A stretch of 57,501 bases of DNA, taken from assembly GCF_001441615.1 (NCBI RefSeq), contig NZ_LAXJ01000024.1, positions 1-57,501 of the forward strand, read 5' to 3'. The number at the start of each line of letters is the position of its first letter. Position 1 is the first letter of the stretch. The DNA comes from Roseovarius atlanticus. GTDB taxonomy: Bacteria > Pseudomonadota > Alphaproteobacteria > Rhodobacterales > Rhodobacteraceae. Below, piece after piece: positions 36,364-44,632 of this stretch. Position numbers and translations under genes: made by a program. The notes beneath the pieces are model-generated. The model searched no databases. It was given only the letters and a program-made list of their open reading frames with translations, and had not been told where the DNA came from.

Positions 36364-36813
36364 TCAGCCCTTTGTCGCCATCTCGATCAAGCGCGCAAAT
36401 TCACTTGCAAGGCCACGGTCGAAGACCTTGGCTTCGCCATCTGCGGGAATGGACACAGCAATGCCCTGCCCCTTGCCCTTCAAGCTGAATTTCCCATGCG
36501 TCGCAGAAGTGCCTTCTTTGGCTTTGCCGTCGCGCTCACCTGAGAGAAAGCTGCGTATCTCAGATGCCAGGCTACCAGCCTCGTCAAAAGAGAAGCCGGT
36601 CAACTCTCCATCGTCAAACCTGATAACCAGGCCATCCTGTAACTCGTTGATATGCACGCCGGGTATTTCGTGGTTGATCAGCCCTTGGCTCTGAGCAAGC
36701 TCGATCAGCTTGGCGAGAACTTCGCTCATGTTTACCGCGCCCATGTTCGCGGCCATCTGTTTGAGTTGGGTGATACGTTCCTGTGGAACCTTCAAAGTGG
36801 GGTGGTTTGACAT
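36364..36813 (-). CDS. Putative ribbon-helix-helix-type regulator
   Basis: 149 residues. The N-terminus (HPTLKVPQERITQLKQM then NMSEVLAKLIELAQ) has the beta-strand, helix, helix plan of RHH DNA-binding domains. The C-terminal part is a Gly/Lys-rich beta region (GKFSLKGKGQGIAVSIP). The strong promoter just upstream carries two 16-bp palindromes, consistent with autoregulation. Family name not recognised. The ATG at 36813 follows AAGGA. Confidence 0.55.
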   Translation of the reverse strand: MSNHPTLKVPQERITQLKQMAANMGAVNMSEVLAKLIELAQSQGLINHEIPGVHINELQDGLVIRFDDGELTGFSFDEAGSLASEIRSFLSGERDGKAKEGTSATHGKFSLKGKGQGIAVSIPADGEAKVFDRGLASEFARLIEMATKG

Positions 36814-36843
36814 CGTGTGTCCTTCATTGGTCAATACTCAGCC

Positions 36844-36888
36844 AGCATAAAGGAATACCCTTGAATTGTCAACAAGGGAACCCCCTTG
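36844..36888 (-). promoter_or_regulatory. Consensus sigma-70 promoter with two operator palindromes
   Basis: Read on the minus strand: TTGACA (36872-36867), 17-base spacer, TATGCT (36849-36844), then the start codon of the RHH-like gene about 30 bases on. CAAGGGAACCCCCTTG (36873-36888) and the near match TAAAGGAATACCCTTG (36848-36863) lie 25 bp apart, over the spacer and next to the -35. Confidence 0.8.
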
Positions 36889-36924
36889 CATTCGCATTTT
36901 CTAACGAGTCACCAGAGCCGCACC

Positions 36925-37235
36925 AGGAGCGCGCGAAGCGCCTCTCGGAGTCCCTACCCAGCCGGAATAGCTGGAGCCCCACTCAGCGGCGCGCTCAGAG
37001 TCCCTGGCAGCGCACTACGGGTCCAGGAAAGGCACGGCAGCCGCGCCACTTCCAAGAGACGCTGAAAACGGAACAGCCGCCGCGCTGTTTAGTGAAGGGT
37101 CTCGAAGCCGAGACAGTTCGTGAGACCGAGAGGGTCCAGTTCCTTCGGGTGAGAGAGAACTTCTGGATCGTCGCGCGCAGCGCGACGGGCAAGGCCGAAG
37201 GCCGCGCAGGCGAGGGCCGCAGGCCCGAGGTGTCT
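36925..37235. other. Gene-free stretch dense in short hairpins
   Basis: No convincing gene is seen on either strand. Compact hairpins include GCGC-GAA-GCGC (36931-36941), CCAGC/GCTGG (36958-36974), GTCTCG-AAGC-CGAGAC (37099-37114), TCGCGC-GCA-GCGCGA (37171-37185), GGCC-GAA-GGCC (37193-37203) and GGGCC-GCA-GGCCC (37214-37226). Most loops are GNA. It may be a structured RNA or a single-strand origin-like region. Confidence 0.5.
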
Positions 37236-37252
37236 CCCCAGCCGCAGGAGGA

Positions 37253-37332
37253 TGTCCGTGGGAATTTCCTGAACCGTTATGATTATATATCTTTTCTCAT
37301 TTCCATATACATACAGGAAATTCCCACGGACA
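37253..37332. repeat. 19-bp perfect inverted repeat around an A/T-rich core
   Basis: TGTCCGTGGGAATTTCCTG at 37253-37271 and its exact complement at 37314-37332 flank 42 bases of strongly A/T-rich DNA containing TATATA. No coding function is supported. Candidate origin, operator pair or attachment structure. A direct repeat CTCCGGGCGCG lies nearby at 37378 and 37409. Confidence 0.75.
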
Positions 37333-37438
37333 CGCCTTTTTCGGGTGTTTTTCTGTGTTTTTCTCTCACATTCCACTCTCCGGGCGCGTTCTGTTTCTTA
37401 CATGCTACGCTCCGGGCGCGCGAACCCTTCCGTTCCGG

Positions 37439-37789
37439 CTACGCTTCCGCGCCGAACCATTCCTCAAGCTTAACCTCGAAGGTCCACGGCGTGGAATCTG
37501 AGCCGGACCAAGCCGGTGCCGTCCATTTTTTGACTGCATCGAAGCCGCGCGGCTGGAAGAAGAACGGCCTGTAACCGCCCTGCCCCTCGAAGAATTCCCG
37601 GATGGTCGCGAACTGTTATTGTGTGAGCGCGTCCCAACGCAGATCAATCGCATATGCGACGTGATTGAGGCCGTTCGGGGCGGCTTGTGTGTAACCGTCA
37701 CCGAACTCAGCTTTCGCCAAATTGATCTTTGGCGTGTGTTTCGTTCCCGGTGAAGGCGCAACCGGCGGGATGAACGTCGCAAGTGCCAT
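37439..37789 (-). pseudogene. Phage minor tail protein, interrupted by in-frame TAA
   Basis: Translation from the ATG at 37789 reads like a phage minor tail protein: short N-terminal part with AEFGDGYTQAAPNG and W-D-A-L, then QFATIREFFEGQGGYRPFFF and a terminal WTFEVKLEEW. Codon 58 (37618-37616) is TAA, giving 116 sense positions split 57 + 58. No frameshift is needed; one base change explains the stop. The start overlaps the tape-measure stop (TGATG), the normal tail order. Unless read through, the product is truncated. A sequencing error is the alternative. Confidence 0.8.
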
Positions 37790-40143
37790 CAGCGGTTACG
37801 TCCATTGTTCATCATGTTGCCAGGCCGATGCTGGCGACGCAGCTCATCTACGACGACACCACGCATCGTGTTTTCCATTTCGCGCGCCATCTTCTTAGCC
37901 AAATCGTTGTTCTGTTCCGGCGTCCCGGCGCCAGCCTCGACCGTCACAGGCGCGTTGATGTTGATCACCTGCCCAGCCATCGCCGGAGACTCAGAGCGCC
38001 CTTGTGAGGCGGTTCTGAGGCGTGCTGTGCCTCCTACCAGCCCGCCAGCGGCATAGCCCTTCTTGGCGGCGCTGTGCAGCGCTTCCAGGTTGCCAACGCC
38101 GATCCGGTTGGTGGCCTGTTTCGACATGACGTATTCGCCCTTGTGAACGATCCCGGCAGGCTGAAACTTCCCACCAGGCCCGGTAAAGCCGCCTTCCGAA
38201 AAGCCCAAGCCACTCAGCAAGCCACCGAAGAGACCGCCACCGGCCCCTGTGAATATGGATTTGAACACGCGCGATGCGGCCATTTGCGCCAGGTCCGCGA
38301 TGATCATTTGCAGGGCAGACCGGAAGTCATGCGCACCAGTGATCAGCCCCACGAAGGCGTTCTCTGCCGCGCCGCGCATCCGCTCCTTCGCCGTCTCGAA
38401 AGCTTGAAGGCGTTCTTCAGCCTGGGCGACCGATTGATCCGCTTTTGCATATGCCGCTGCCGCTGCTTTGATCTCCGCGCGAAGCTGCGGCGTGATCGTC
38501 ACTCCTTGCCGCTGGGCTTCGTGCAGCAGTTCAGCTTCGCGGCGCGCTTGCTCGATTGCCGGGGCCAGATCACGGCCAGCCAGCGCAACCGCTGCAAGGG
38601 CGGCTGCCTCAAGCTCAAGTGCGCGCGTTTCGTCACGAATTGCCGTCGCAGTGCGCGCATAGTCATCGGCCGTGCGGCCGCCACCGCCACCTCCGCCACT
38701 CGACCGGCTCGGTGTGGTCACGTTCTCGTGCAACATCGGCGGCGCAGCCCTTGGCCTGAGTGAAGTGGTAGGCGCCTGCGGTGTTGCCTGACCGTTATCC
38801 TGCCTGCGCCGCGCTTCGACCTCTGCGCTACCATCGCCACGCCCAGAGCTGACGTAACCGCCCGGCAGGTTGTTGCGCAGCTTCACCGCTTCAACCGTGG
38901 CCGTGCGGATTGCATCAACCAGGTTCCCGATGTTGGCGATTGCGTTCTGGAACCTCGCACCGTCTACCGCCGCCAGCTCTTTGCGCACCGCGTCTGCCTC
39001 GTCGGCAAGGTCGGTCATTTCGCCGGTGAAGTCTTCGGCGCTCATACCGCCGCTATCGAACTTGCGCGTCACATCGTCGATCCCGGCGATGATATCAGCC
39101 AGTGCATATCTGGCGTCTTCGTTGTCGATCTCGAACACCCGAATGCCGCCCGGCTGCGTCATGGCGTTCACTTCGCGGAAAAGCTCGGCATAGGTCTCGC
39201 GAAGGTCGATGACCTCGCCCTTGTTCTTCTCAAGCGCTGCGGCGTTCTGGTCCAGGGTGTCGAACACCTGGTCCCCGAGGATTGCGCGGCCTTGCGCCTC
39301 ACTCTCGAAAAGCGAGTCCAGGGACTCACGCAATCCCGCCACGCTGGCGATACCGTCCGCGATCTCAACCGCGACACGCTTGCCGAAGCTGGAAACGCGC
39401 GTGGTCAGCTCTGCGAACTTGCGATCAAGCTCGTCAGCGCGGCGCACCATGCTTTCATCCATCACGAAGCCCAGCTCATGCGCGCGGTCGATAGTTTCGC
39501 GCAAACCGGCGGCCCCTTGGTCGATCAGTTCGACGAAGCGCTCACCGGCGCTGCCTCCGAAAATTTCATCGGCCACGCGTATGCGTCCCGCTGTATCAAG
39601 ACGGCGAAGCCGCTCGATAATTTCCAGCATGAGCGCGCTAGGGTCTTTCAGCTTCTCACGAAGATCCTCTGCACCGAAACCAAGCCGTGCGAACGCTTCG
39701 GCTGCCGGTCCCTTGCCGGTCACTACGAATTCATCGGCGCGCAAGTTCAATTCCTTGAAGCCATCAACCATCTGGTCAATGCCGATGCGGTTCTGCTCTG
39801 CGATGTATTTCCATTCCTGAAACGGCTCGACCTTCATACCAGCACGCTCCGCTTCGTCGCCAAGCTTGGCAACGGCCTTGGTGGTCTGGCCGATTGCCCG
39901 AACCGTGCCAGCCGACGCGACACCGGCAGCGATCGGCAAGGCAACGCGCTTGAACGCAGCAGCGGCGGCGGTCCCCGCCCTGGCGTAGCTCGCGCTCATG
40001 CGGTCTGCCGACTGCTTCGCGCGGCGTTCCATGTTCTGCGCCGCCCGACGCTGCGCCCGGTTGGCGCGCGCCAGACCCTTTTCAAGCTGTGTGATCCTGG
40101 CTTCGACAGGAACGATCAGGCCGGGAAGGTTTGTGTCATTCAT
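37789..40143 (-). CDS. Phage tail tape measure protein
   Basis: 784 residues. N-terminal coiled coil (ITQLEKGLARANRAQRRAAQ), a hydrophobic membrane-like stretch (AAAFKRVALPIAAGVASAG), a Gly-rich linker (SSGGGGGGG) and the C-terminal signature FTGPGGKFQPAGIVHKGEYVMSK, common in siphovirus tape measures. A gene this size predicts a tail of roughly 100 nm or more if functional, by the usual length relation. No major tail gene is found to match. Confidence 0.92.
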   Translation of the reverse strand: MNDTNLPGLIVPVEARITQLEKGLARANRAQRRAAQNMERRAKQSADRMSASYARAGTAAAAAFKRVALPIAAGVASAGTVRAIGQTTKAVAKLGDEAERAGMKVEPFQEWKYIAEQNRIGIDQMVDGFKELNLRADEFVVTGKGPAAEAFARLGFGAEDLREKLKDPSALMLEIIERLRRLDTAGRIRVADEIFGGSAGERFVELIDQGAAGLRETIDRAHELGFVMDESMVRRADELDRKFAELTTRVSSFGKRVAVEIADGIASVAGLRESLDSLFESEAQGRAILGDQVFDTLDQNAAALEKNKGEVIDLRETYAELFREVNAMTQPGGIRVFEIDNEDARYALADIIAGIDDVTRKFDSGGMSAEDFTGEMTDLADEADAVRKELAAVDGARFQNAIANIGNLVDAIRTATVEAVKLRNNLPGGYVSSGRGDGSAEVEARRRQDNGQATPQAPTTSLRPRAAPPMLHENVTTPSRSSGGGGGGGRTADDYARTATAIRDETRALELEAAALAAVALAGRDLAPAIEQARREAELLHEAQRQGVTITPQLRAEIKAAAAAYAKADQSVAQAEERLQAFETAKERMRGAAENAFVGLITGAHDFRSALQMIIADLAQMAASRVFKSIFTGAGGGLFGGLLSGLGFSEGGFTGPGGKFQPAGIVHKGEYVMSKQATNRIGVGNLEALHSAAKKGYAAGGLVGGTARLRTASQGRSESPAMAGQVININAPVTVEAGAGTPEQNNDLAKKMAREMENTMRGVVVDELRRQHRPGNMMNNGRNR

Positions 40144-40153
40144 TGCTCATACC

Positions 40154-41797
40154 TCAGAAGGTGAAAATCTCGGCGTCTTCGCCGGTGTAGCTCGATTTCA
40201 TGGACTCGCCCGCCACCGCACGGTGAACAGCCATAGCCGCCGCGACTGCACCGTCGATGCGGTCGGTTTTCCGGTCCTTGTGCATCCGCACGAGGCCCGA
40301 TGACGGGTTGCGCGATGCAACCACGCTATCAAAGTGGTGGCGCAGCACCGGATGCGCGTCGTGCCGGATCAGGTGGCCGTTAACGACACGTTCCAGATCA
40401 CCAATCGCCACGCCCATACTCAGCGGAGCCTGGCGCAGCTCGATCACCGGCAAGCCGTCATCGTAAAGCCGCTGCATGATCTGCCGGGCAAGATGGGGGT
40501 CAAAGGCGATCTCGCGCACGTCATGGCGCGCGGCCAGCTCGCGCAAATGATCCTCGACAGCTTCAGGGTCGATGATCGGCCCAGGCGTGGCCGTGATCAC
40601 CCCTTCGTCGCGCCAGCGCTCATACGGCACCCCGTCCCGCTCACTGCGCCCTTTCAGGTCATCGCCAGGCACGAAGAACCAGGGCTTGATGGTGATCTGC
40701 CCATCATCATGCAACCAGGCGGCGACAACGGCGGCTGTGTCGCCAGAAAGGGCCATGTCCACGCCGATCCAGCACGGCAGCGCTTCCAGGTCCGTTTCGT
40801 CATCATCGAAGTGCCGGGCATCGTAGGCCATCATGCTGAAGAGCGGGTCGCGGCTGTTCCCGTGCCAGATATTGAGGTTGTATTGCTGGAAGCTGTAGCG
40901 CTCTGCCGGGTGATCCTTGGCTTCATTCGCCAGGCTGCGCAGACCGGACAGGCTCGGGAAGCCGTGCTGCAAGCCGGGGTTTACCCGGTGCCAGACTTCC
41001 TCGCTCTGCCAGTCGTCATCCGGCTCAGCGGCAAAGATGATTGGCAGGAACTCGGGGTTGTCGATCTCGCCCAGGGCCACGCGCCTGGCGTAGTCGTATT
41101 GCTCTGCGGCCAGGGTCTCGTGGCCGCGCCCTGCCGTGGTGGCGATCACCAGAAGGCTATCGTCGGTCTTTGCCAGCCCAGACTTCAGAGCTTCCCAAAG
41201 ATCACGCCCGGTCCAGGCGTGGATCTCGTCAGCCAGAACGAAGGCCGGTGTGGTGCCGTGCTGGGCGCGGCCATCACTCGACACCGCGCGCAACCGCGCA
41301 CTGCTACCAAGGTGCGTGATCTGCTTGGCGCTGTTGAAGGCGTCGTGGATCCGCGTAGCCGCCACCAGGCGCTGGTCTTCGCGGATGATATCGGCGGCTT
41401 CCCGAAAGCCGATACCGGCCTGTTCCCGATCAGAAGCCGCGAAGATCACCTGCCCGGCAGGCACCTTCTCAGGGCCGATCACATGCAACAGCGACAGTGC
41501 AGCGGCCAGGCTGGTCTTCCGGTTGCCCCTGGGCAGCATCAAGAAGACTGTCTTCACCACGCGCCGCCCGTCTTCATGGCGCGGCCCATAGATGCGCCGC
41601 ACGATCCGCTCTTGAAACGGCGCAAGCTGGAAGGCTCTAGGGTGGCTGTTCGCGGCTTTGGGCGCGCGGTTCTCGTTCACCGCTGCCGGGTGGCGCAAGC
41701 GCTTGAGAAACGTGACCGCGCGCTGCCCATGCCCCAACGGGTCAGGGATTGCGCTGCCATCGTCGATCCAGGCAGGGTATGCGCTCGCCTTGGTCAC
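40154..41797 (-). CDS. Phage terminase large subunit
   Basis: About 547 residues. ATPase motif LMLPRGNRKTSLAAA (Walker A variant), Walker B VLADEIHAWTGRD, coupling LVIATTAGRG, then the nuclease region with acidic residues in WIGVDMALSGDTAA and RIDGAVAAAMA. It matches the HK97-like TerL group and packages DNA into the prohead. The GTG at 41797 is favoured, two bases after the small-subunit stop; an upstream start would overlap that gene by about 50 bases. Confidence 0.93.
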   Translation of the reverse strand: MTKASAYPAWIDDGSAIPDPLGHGQRAVTFLKRLRHPAAVNENRAPKAANSHPRAFQLAPFQERIVRRIYGPRHEDGRRVVKTVFLMLPRGNRKTSLAAALSLLHVIGPEKVPAGQVIFAASDREQAGIGFREAADIIREDQRLVAATRIHDAFNSAKQITHLGSSARLRAVSSDGRAQHGTTPAFVLADEIHAWTGRDLWEALKSGLAKTDDSLLVIATTAGRGHETLAAEQYDYARRVALGEIDNPEFLPIIFAAEPDDDWQSEEVWHRVNPGLQHGFPSLSGLRSLANEAKDHPAERYSFQQYNLNIWHGNSRDPLFSMMAYDARHFDDDETDLEALPCWIGVDMALSGDTAAVVAAWLHDDGQITIKPWFFVPGDDLKGRSERDGVPYERWRDEGVITATPGPIIDPEAVEDHLRELAARHDVREIAFDPHLARQIMQRLYDDGLPVIELRQAPLSMGVAIGDLERVVNGHLIRHDAHPVLRHHFDSVVASRNPSSGLVRMHKDRKTDRIDGAVAAAMAVHRAVAGESMKSSYTGEDAEIFTF

Positions 41798-41798
41798 G

Positions 41799-42188
41799 TT
41801 ACACCGCCAGCGGATTGTCGGCGTCGTCATCGTCCGGCACGGCAGCACCGATCCGGGCGCGGCTGGTCGGGGTCAGGCCGTATTCAGCGGCAAGCTGGCG
41901 GGCGGTCTGCATGTAGCGGATTTGCAGACCGCCCAGCTTCAGATCGGGCAAGGCACCGGCGCTCATCGTGTCCGCGATCTGGTGCGCGGCTCCTACCGCA
42001 ACGCAGTAATGCTCCACGCCTGCCAGGTCGGCTTTCGTGATGATCTGCCGGGCAATGAGCTGCGGCATGATCCGCTTCCACTCTGCCTTTGCATGGGCCG
42101 AAAGATACTTCGGCACCGGCGGCGCTTTCATCAGGGCGTCACTGTCAGGGCCAAGGGCAGGCTTCACGCCGCGCGAATGAACACTCAT
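41799..42188 (-). CDS. Phage terminase small subunit (P27 family)
   Basis: 129 residues. The N-terminal PPVPKYLSAHAKAEWKRIMPQL and DLAGVEHYCVAVG are typical of P27 small terminases, and the C-terminal LTPTSRARIG is shared by the family. It recognises the packaging start of the element DNA. The start overlaps the end of the head-closure gene by four bases. The C-terminus is acidic (DDDDADNP). Confidence 0.88.
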   Translation of the reverse strand: MSVHSRGVKPALGPDSDALMKAPPVPKYLSAHAKAEWKRIMPQLIARQIITKADLAGVEHYCVAVGAAHQIADTMSAGALPDLKLGGLQIRYMQTARQLAAEYGLTPTSRARIGAAVPDDDDADNPLAV

Positions 42189-42502
42189 GCCACCCTCGCG
42201 CAACGCAGCTCAAGACCGCGCTTGCGGCCCAGCTCTGCGATTTCTTCAATGTCATAGGTCGCGCCGTCGAAGGTCACGCGGTCGGCGGTCGTGATCCCTG
42301 CCAGGTAGCGGATGCGGAACACTGCGCCGCCCGTGTCAGCCTCACCGAAGCCTGCGAGGTATTCTTCGGCGGCAAGCTGCACCAGCTCAGCCCGAACCGT
42401 CGCTAACGTGGTCCAAGCCTTCGACACCGAACCGCTTGCCGCGACGGTTTCTGCCTGGCGCTCAATGGTGATCTGCCGATCAAGTTTGCCTGCCTTGATC
42501 AT
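42185..42502 (-). CDS. Phage head closure (head-tail adaptor) protein
   Basis: 105 residues. The pattern AGKLDRQITIERQ at the start and FRIRYLAGITTADRVTFDGATYDI in the middle matches gp16/gpFII-like head closure proteins. It seals the portal ring after packaging. The start overlaps the next upstream gene; another ATG at 42517 is possible. Confidence 0.85.
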   Translation of the reverse strand: MIKAGKLDRQITIERQAETVAASGSVSKAWTTLATVRAELVQLAAEEYLAGFGEADTGGAVFRIRYLAGITTADRVTFDGATYDIEEIAELGRKRGLELRCARVA

Positions 42503-42504
42503 AG

Positions 42505-42924
42505 TCACACGCTCCACCGGATCACGCCTTCAACGGTGCCGACGCCGTGGCAGTAGGCCCGTTCGGGGTCAGGGTCGCGCATGTAGGTGAAGCTGGGGCG
42601 CTCATAGCCATCAATACCAACCGTGGCGCTCTGCGGCGCATCCCAGAGCGCCACTGATACCGCTGCGCCGATCTGCCGGGCCATGTCTGCCCCGTCTTCA
42701 AGCGCCCAGATATGCAGGTCGATGAACACGCGCGACAGGAACGCGCCGCCACCGGCGCGGCCCAGGTTGATAAGTTGAGGTGACGCCAGGATGATGCACG
42801 GCAACTTGTCCGGGCGCGTCGATCCTGCCCGAACGTGATCAGCCGGAACAAGCTCGCTCACGACCTGGTTCTCGATCAGCGCCGCGCGAATGGCTGTCTG
42901 GAATTCAAGGCTGGGGTCGATCAT
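42505..42924 (-). CDS. DUF3168 head-to-tail joining/tail terminator-like protein
   Basis: 139 residues. The pattern SLEFQTAIRAALIENQVVSEL at the N-terminus and FIDLHIWALEDG, then GYERPSFTYMRDPDPERAYC with final VEGVIRWSV, matches the DUF3168 family of tail-completion proteins. It overlaps the gp10-like gene by four bases. It normally precedes the major tail protein gene, which is absent here. Confidence 0.85.
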   Translation of the reverse strand: MIDPSLEFQTAIRAALIENQVVSELVPADHVRAGSTRPDKLPCIILASPQLINLGRAGGGAFLSRVFIDLHIWALEDGADMARQIGAAVSVALWDAPQSATVGIDGYERPSFTYMRDPDPERAYCHGVGTVEGVIRWSV

Positions 42925-43355
42925 TTGCCGCCCTCCGCTGCCTTGCGAACGGCCCTACCCACGGCGCGCTGAATACGGCGCAGCGCCTTCGGCTTCGCGA
43001 TCCGCGCACCAGGACGCATGAACGGCTGGGCTTCGGCCTTCACCGTGCCGAACTCTTGCAAGTGGCCGTGGCGAACGCCTTCGTTTCCAACCGTCACAAG
43101 CGCCTGGTTCTCGCCTGCCGTGCGCTCGCCGCCACCCTCTGCGTAAGGCGGCGTGGTCTGGCCGGGCGGGGTCACTGTGATTGACGCTTTCAGGTCGCCT
43201 TCATCGACTGGCACAAGCGCGCCCATTGCGCCGGCGACTTCCTCTGCACCTTTGACCAGGGCAGGTTGCACGTCGCGCAGGACCGTTTCGGGAATGGCTT
43301 TCAGGCGCTCGCCCAGGATGCGCGACTGTTCCGCCAGGCTCTTAGTCTTCGACAT
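42921..43355 (-). CDS. HK97 gp10-like head-tail protein
   Basis: 144 residues. The segment GAEEVAGAMGALVPVDEGDL then LKASITVTPPG and VGNEGVRHGHLQEFGTVKAEAQPFMRPG matches the HK97 gp10-like family. It acts in joining the tail to the head. It overlaps the gp6-like connector gene at its start. Confidence 0.88.
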   Translation of the reverse strand: MSKTKSLAEQSRILGERLKAIPETVLRDVQPALVKGAEEVAGAMGALVPVDEGDLKASITVTPPGQTTPPYAEGGGERTAGENQALVTVGNEGVRHGHLQEFGTVKAEAQPFMRPGARIAKPKALRRIQRAVGRAVRKAAEGGK

Positions 43356-43638
43356 GGCCGGTCACTGCCTCCCTGTAAGAAGCCAGCAGATCGTGGACGC
43401 CGAACGGCACCGGGCGCAGGGTCACGTCGCTTGCGCTTTCGCGTTGCTCATACCAGTAGGCGGCAAGCTGAAGTGCGGCTTCGGTCAACACGGCTTCACC
43501 AGGCGCGAACGGGCTGCCGGTGTAGTTGCCGATCCAGATCTCGGCGGCGTCCAGCTTGTGCGCCAGCAGCGTATCATCAAGATCGTGTTCAAGGTTGAGC
43601 TGCGATTTCAGCAAAGCAACCGGGGTCAGTGCGGCCAT
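43342..43638 (-). CDS. Phage gp6-like head-tail connector protein
   Basis: 98 residues, helical. The pattern LLKSQLNLEHDLDDTLLAHKLDAAEIWIGNYTG matches the gp6-like connector that sits under the portal; the end FGVHDLLASYREA is also typical. It is the first gene downstream of the inserted SRA-HNH gene in the minus-strand order. Confidence 0.85.
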   Translation of the reverse strand: MAALTPVALLKSQLNLEHDLDDTLLAHKLDAAEIWIGNYTGSPFAPGEAVLTEAALQLAAYWYEQRESASDVTLRPVPFGVHDLLASYREAVTGHVED

Positions 43639-43811
43639 CAGCTCGCCTCCAATTCTGAAAAACTTATTTTCGGGCTGTCTTGTGCGGACCTCCCCCCGCC
43701 GGTCCCCGAAGTTAACGAATAATTAGGGATACCCCCCTCACGCTTGCACTCGACTTGGAGCCGGCGAGCTGCGAGTTTCAAACCAGGGAATTGAGTGAAA
43801 GAGGTTCTTCT

Positions 43812-44621
43812 GTGACATGGGGATTTGAGGTTGGTCGCACCTACAATCGGCGCCAAGACATCCACGCTAGGTTTGCCGGCCAACAACAAGGCGGCATTAT
43901 CACTCCCAAAGAGCACAACCTGGTGATTGTCATCACTGGCGAGGAAGGCGGTCAGCACGGTTACAGTGATGCGTTGCGCCCGGATGGAGTGTTTGAGTAT
44001 TTCGGCGAAGGCCAAATCGGAGATATGCTCATGGTTCGCGGCAACAATGCCGTGGCGAACCACACCGAGAACGGAAAGGATCTCTTGCTCTTCCGAAAGA
44101 CCAAAGAAGGTCTGAGATTTGAAGGGCAGTATGTCGTCGAGGGTATTCTTGAGCGCCCGGCGCCGGACACAGAAGGCAACATGCGCAACGCATTCGTTTT
44201 CGAGCTGCGCCCGCTCGAAGCAGTTATAGAAGCTGTAGATGAAATGCCGATCGAACCTGCGACCGATGATCTCAACGCGATGCGCCAGCGCGCACTTGCA
44301 GCAGCATCCGATAGTCCGCAGCCGGGCAAGTCTAAGAGGGGCACGGTGTTCGAGCGAAGCAAAGTTATTCGTGATTACGTCTTGGCGCGCGCCAAAGGCA
44401 AATGTGAAGATTGCGGTGAGCCTGCGCCATTTTTCACTCCCAGCAACGCGCCGTTTCTGGAAGCGCATCACATTCGCAGGCTGAGTGACGGAGGACCGGA
44501 TGATCCGCGGTTCATGATCGGCCTTTGTCCGAACTGCCATCGTCGGGCGCATTTCGGGCGCGATGCGAAGGTGCGGAACGAAGAAATGCTGAACTTCGTC
44601 AAACTTATCGAAGGTTTCTGA
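43812..44621 (+). CDS. SRA-HNH endonuclease, McrA-like type IV restriction candidate
   Basis: About 269 residues. The N-terminal half (FEVGRTYNRRQDIHARFAGQ, GEGQIGDMLMVRGNNAVANH) matches the SRA-like base-flipping domain of McrA-type enzymes. The C-terminal HNH has zinc Cys in CEDCG, HH in FLEAHHIRRLSDGG and the Asn/Cys in LCPNCHRRAH. Such proteins cut DNA with modified cytosine or phosphorothioate. GTG at 43812 is preferred, with AGAGG upstream; TTG at 43755 would add 19 unconserved residues. It is transcribed against the head genes and splits them, so it is a cargo gene. Confidence 0.85.
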   Translation: MTWGFEVGRTYNRRQDIHARFAGQQQGGIITPKEHNLVIVITGEEGGQHGYSDALRPDGVFEYFGEGQIGDMLMVRGNNAVANHTENGKDLLLFRKTKEGLRFEGQYVVEGILERPAPDTEGNMRNAFVFELRPLEAVIEAVDEMPIEPATDDLNAMRQRALAAASDSPQPGKSKRGTVFERSKVIRDYVLARAKGKCEDCGEPAPFFTPSNAPFLEAHHIRRLSDGGPDDPRFMIGLCPNCHRRAHFGRDAKVRNEEMLNFVKLIEGF

Positions 44622-44632
44622 AGAGAGCGCGA

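Noticed and set aside
37089..37376. 95-codon minus frame across the 19-bp inverted repeat
   Set aside because: Would encode both repeat arms and the hairpin array; sequence looks non-coding. A small gene cannot be fully excluded.
36783..37574. 263-codon + strand frame over the hairpin region
   Set aside because: Crosses the promoter, the hairpins and part of the tail pseudogene; no domain-like pattern and no ribosome site.
40334..42040. 568-codon + strand frame opposite terminase large subunit
   Set aside because: Shadow; the minus strand has all TerL motifs.
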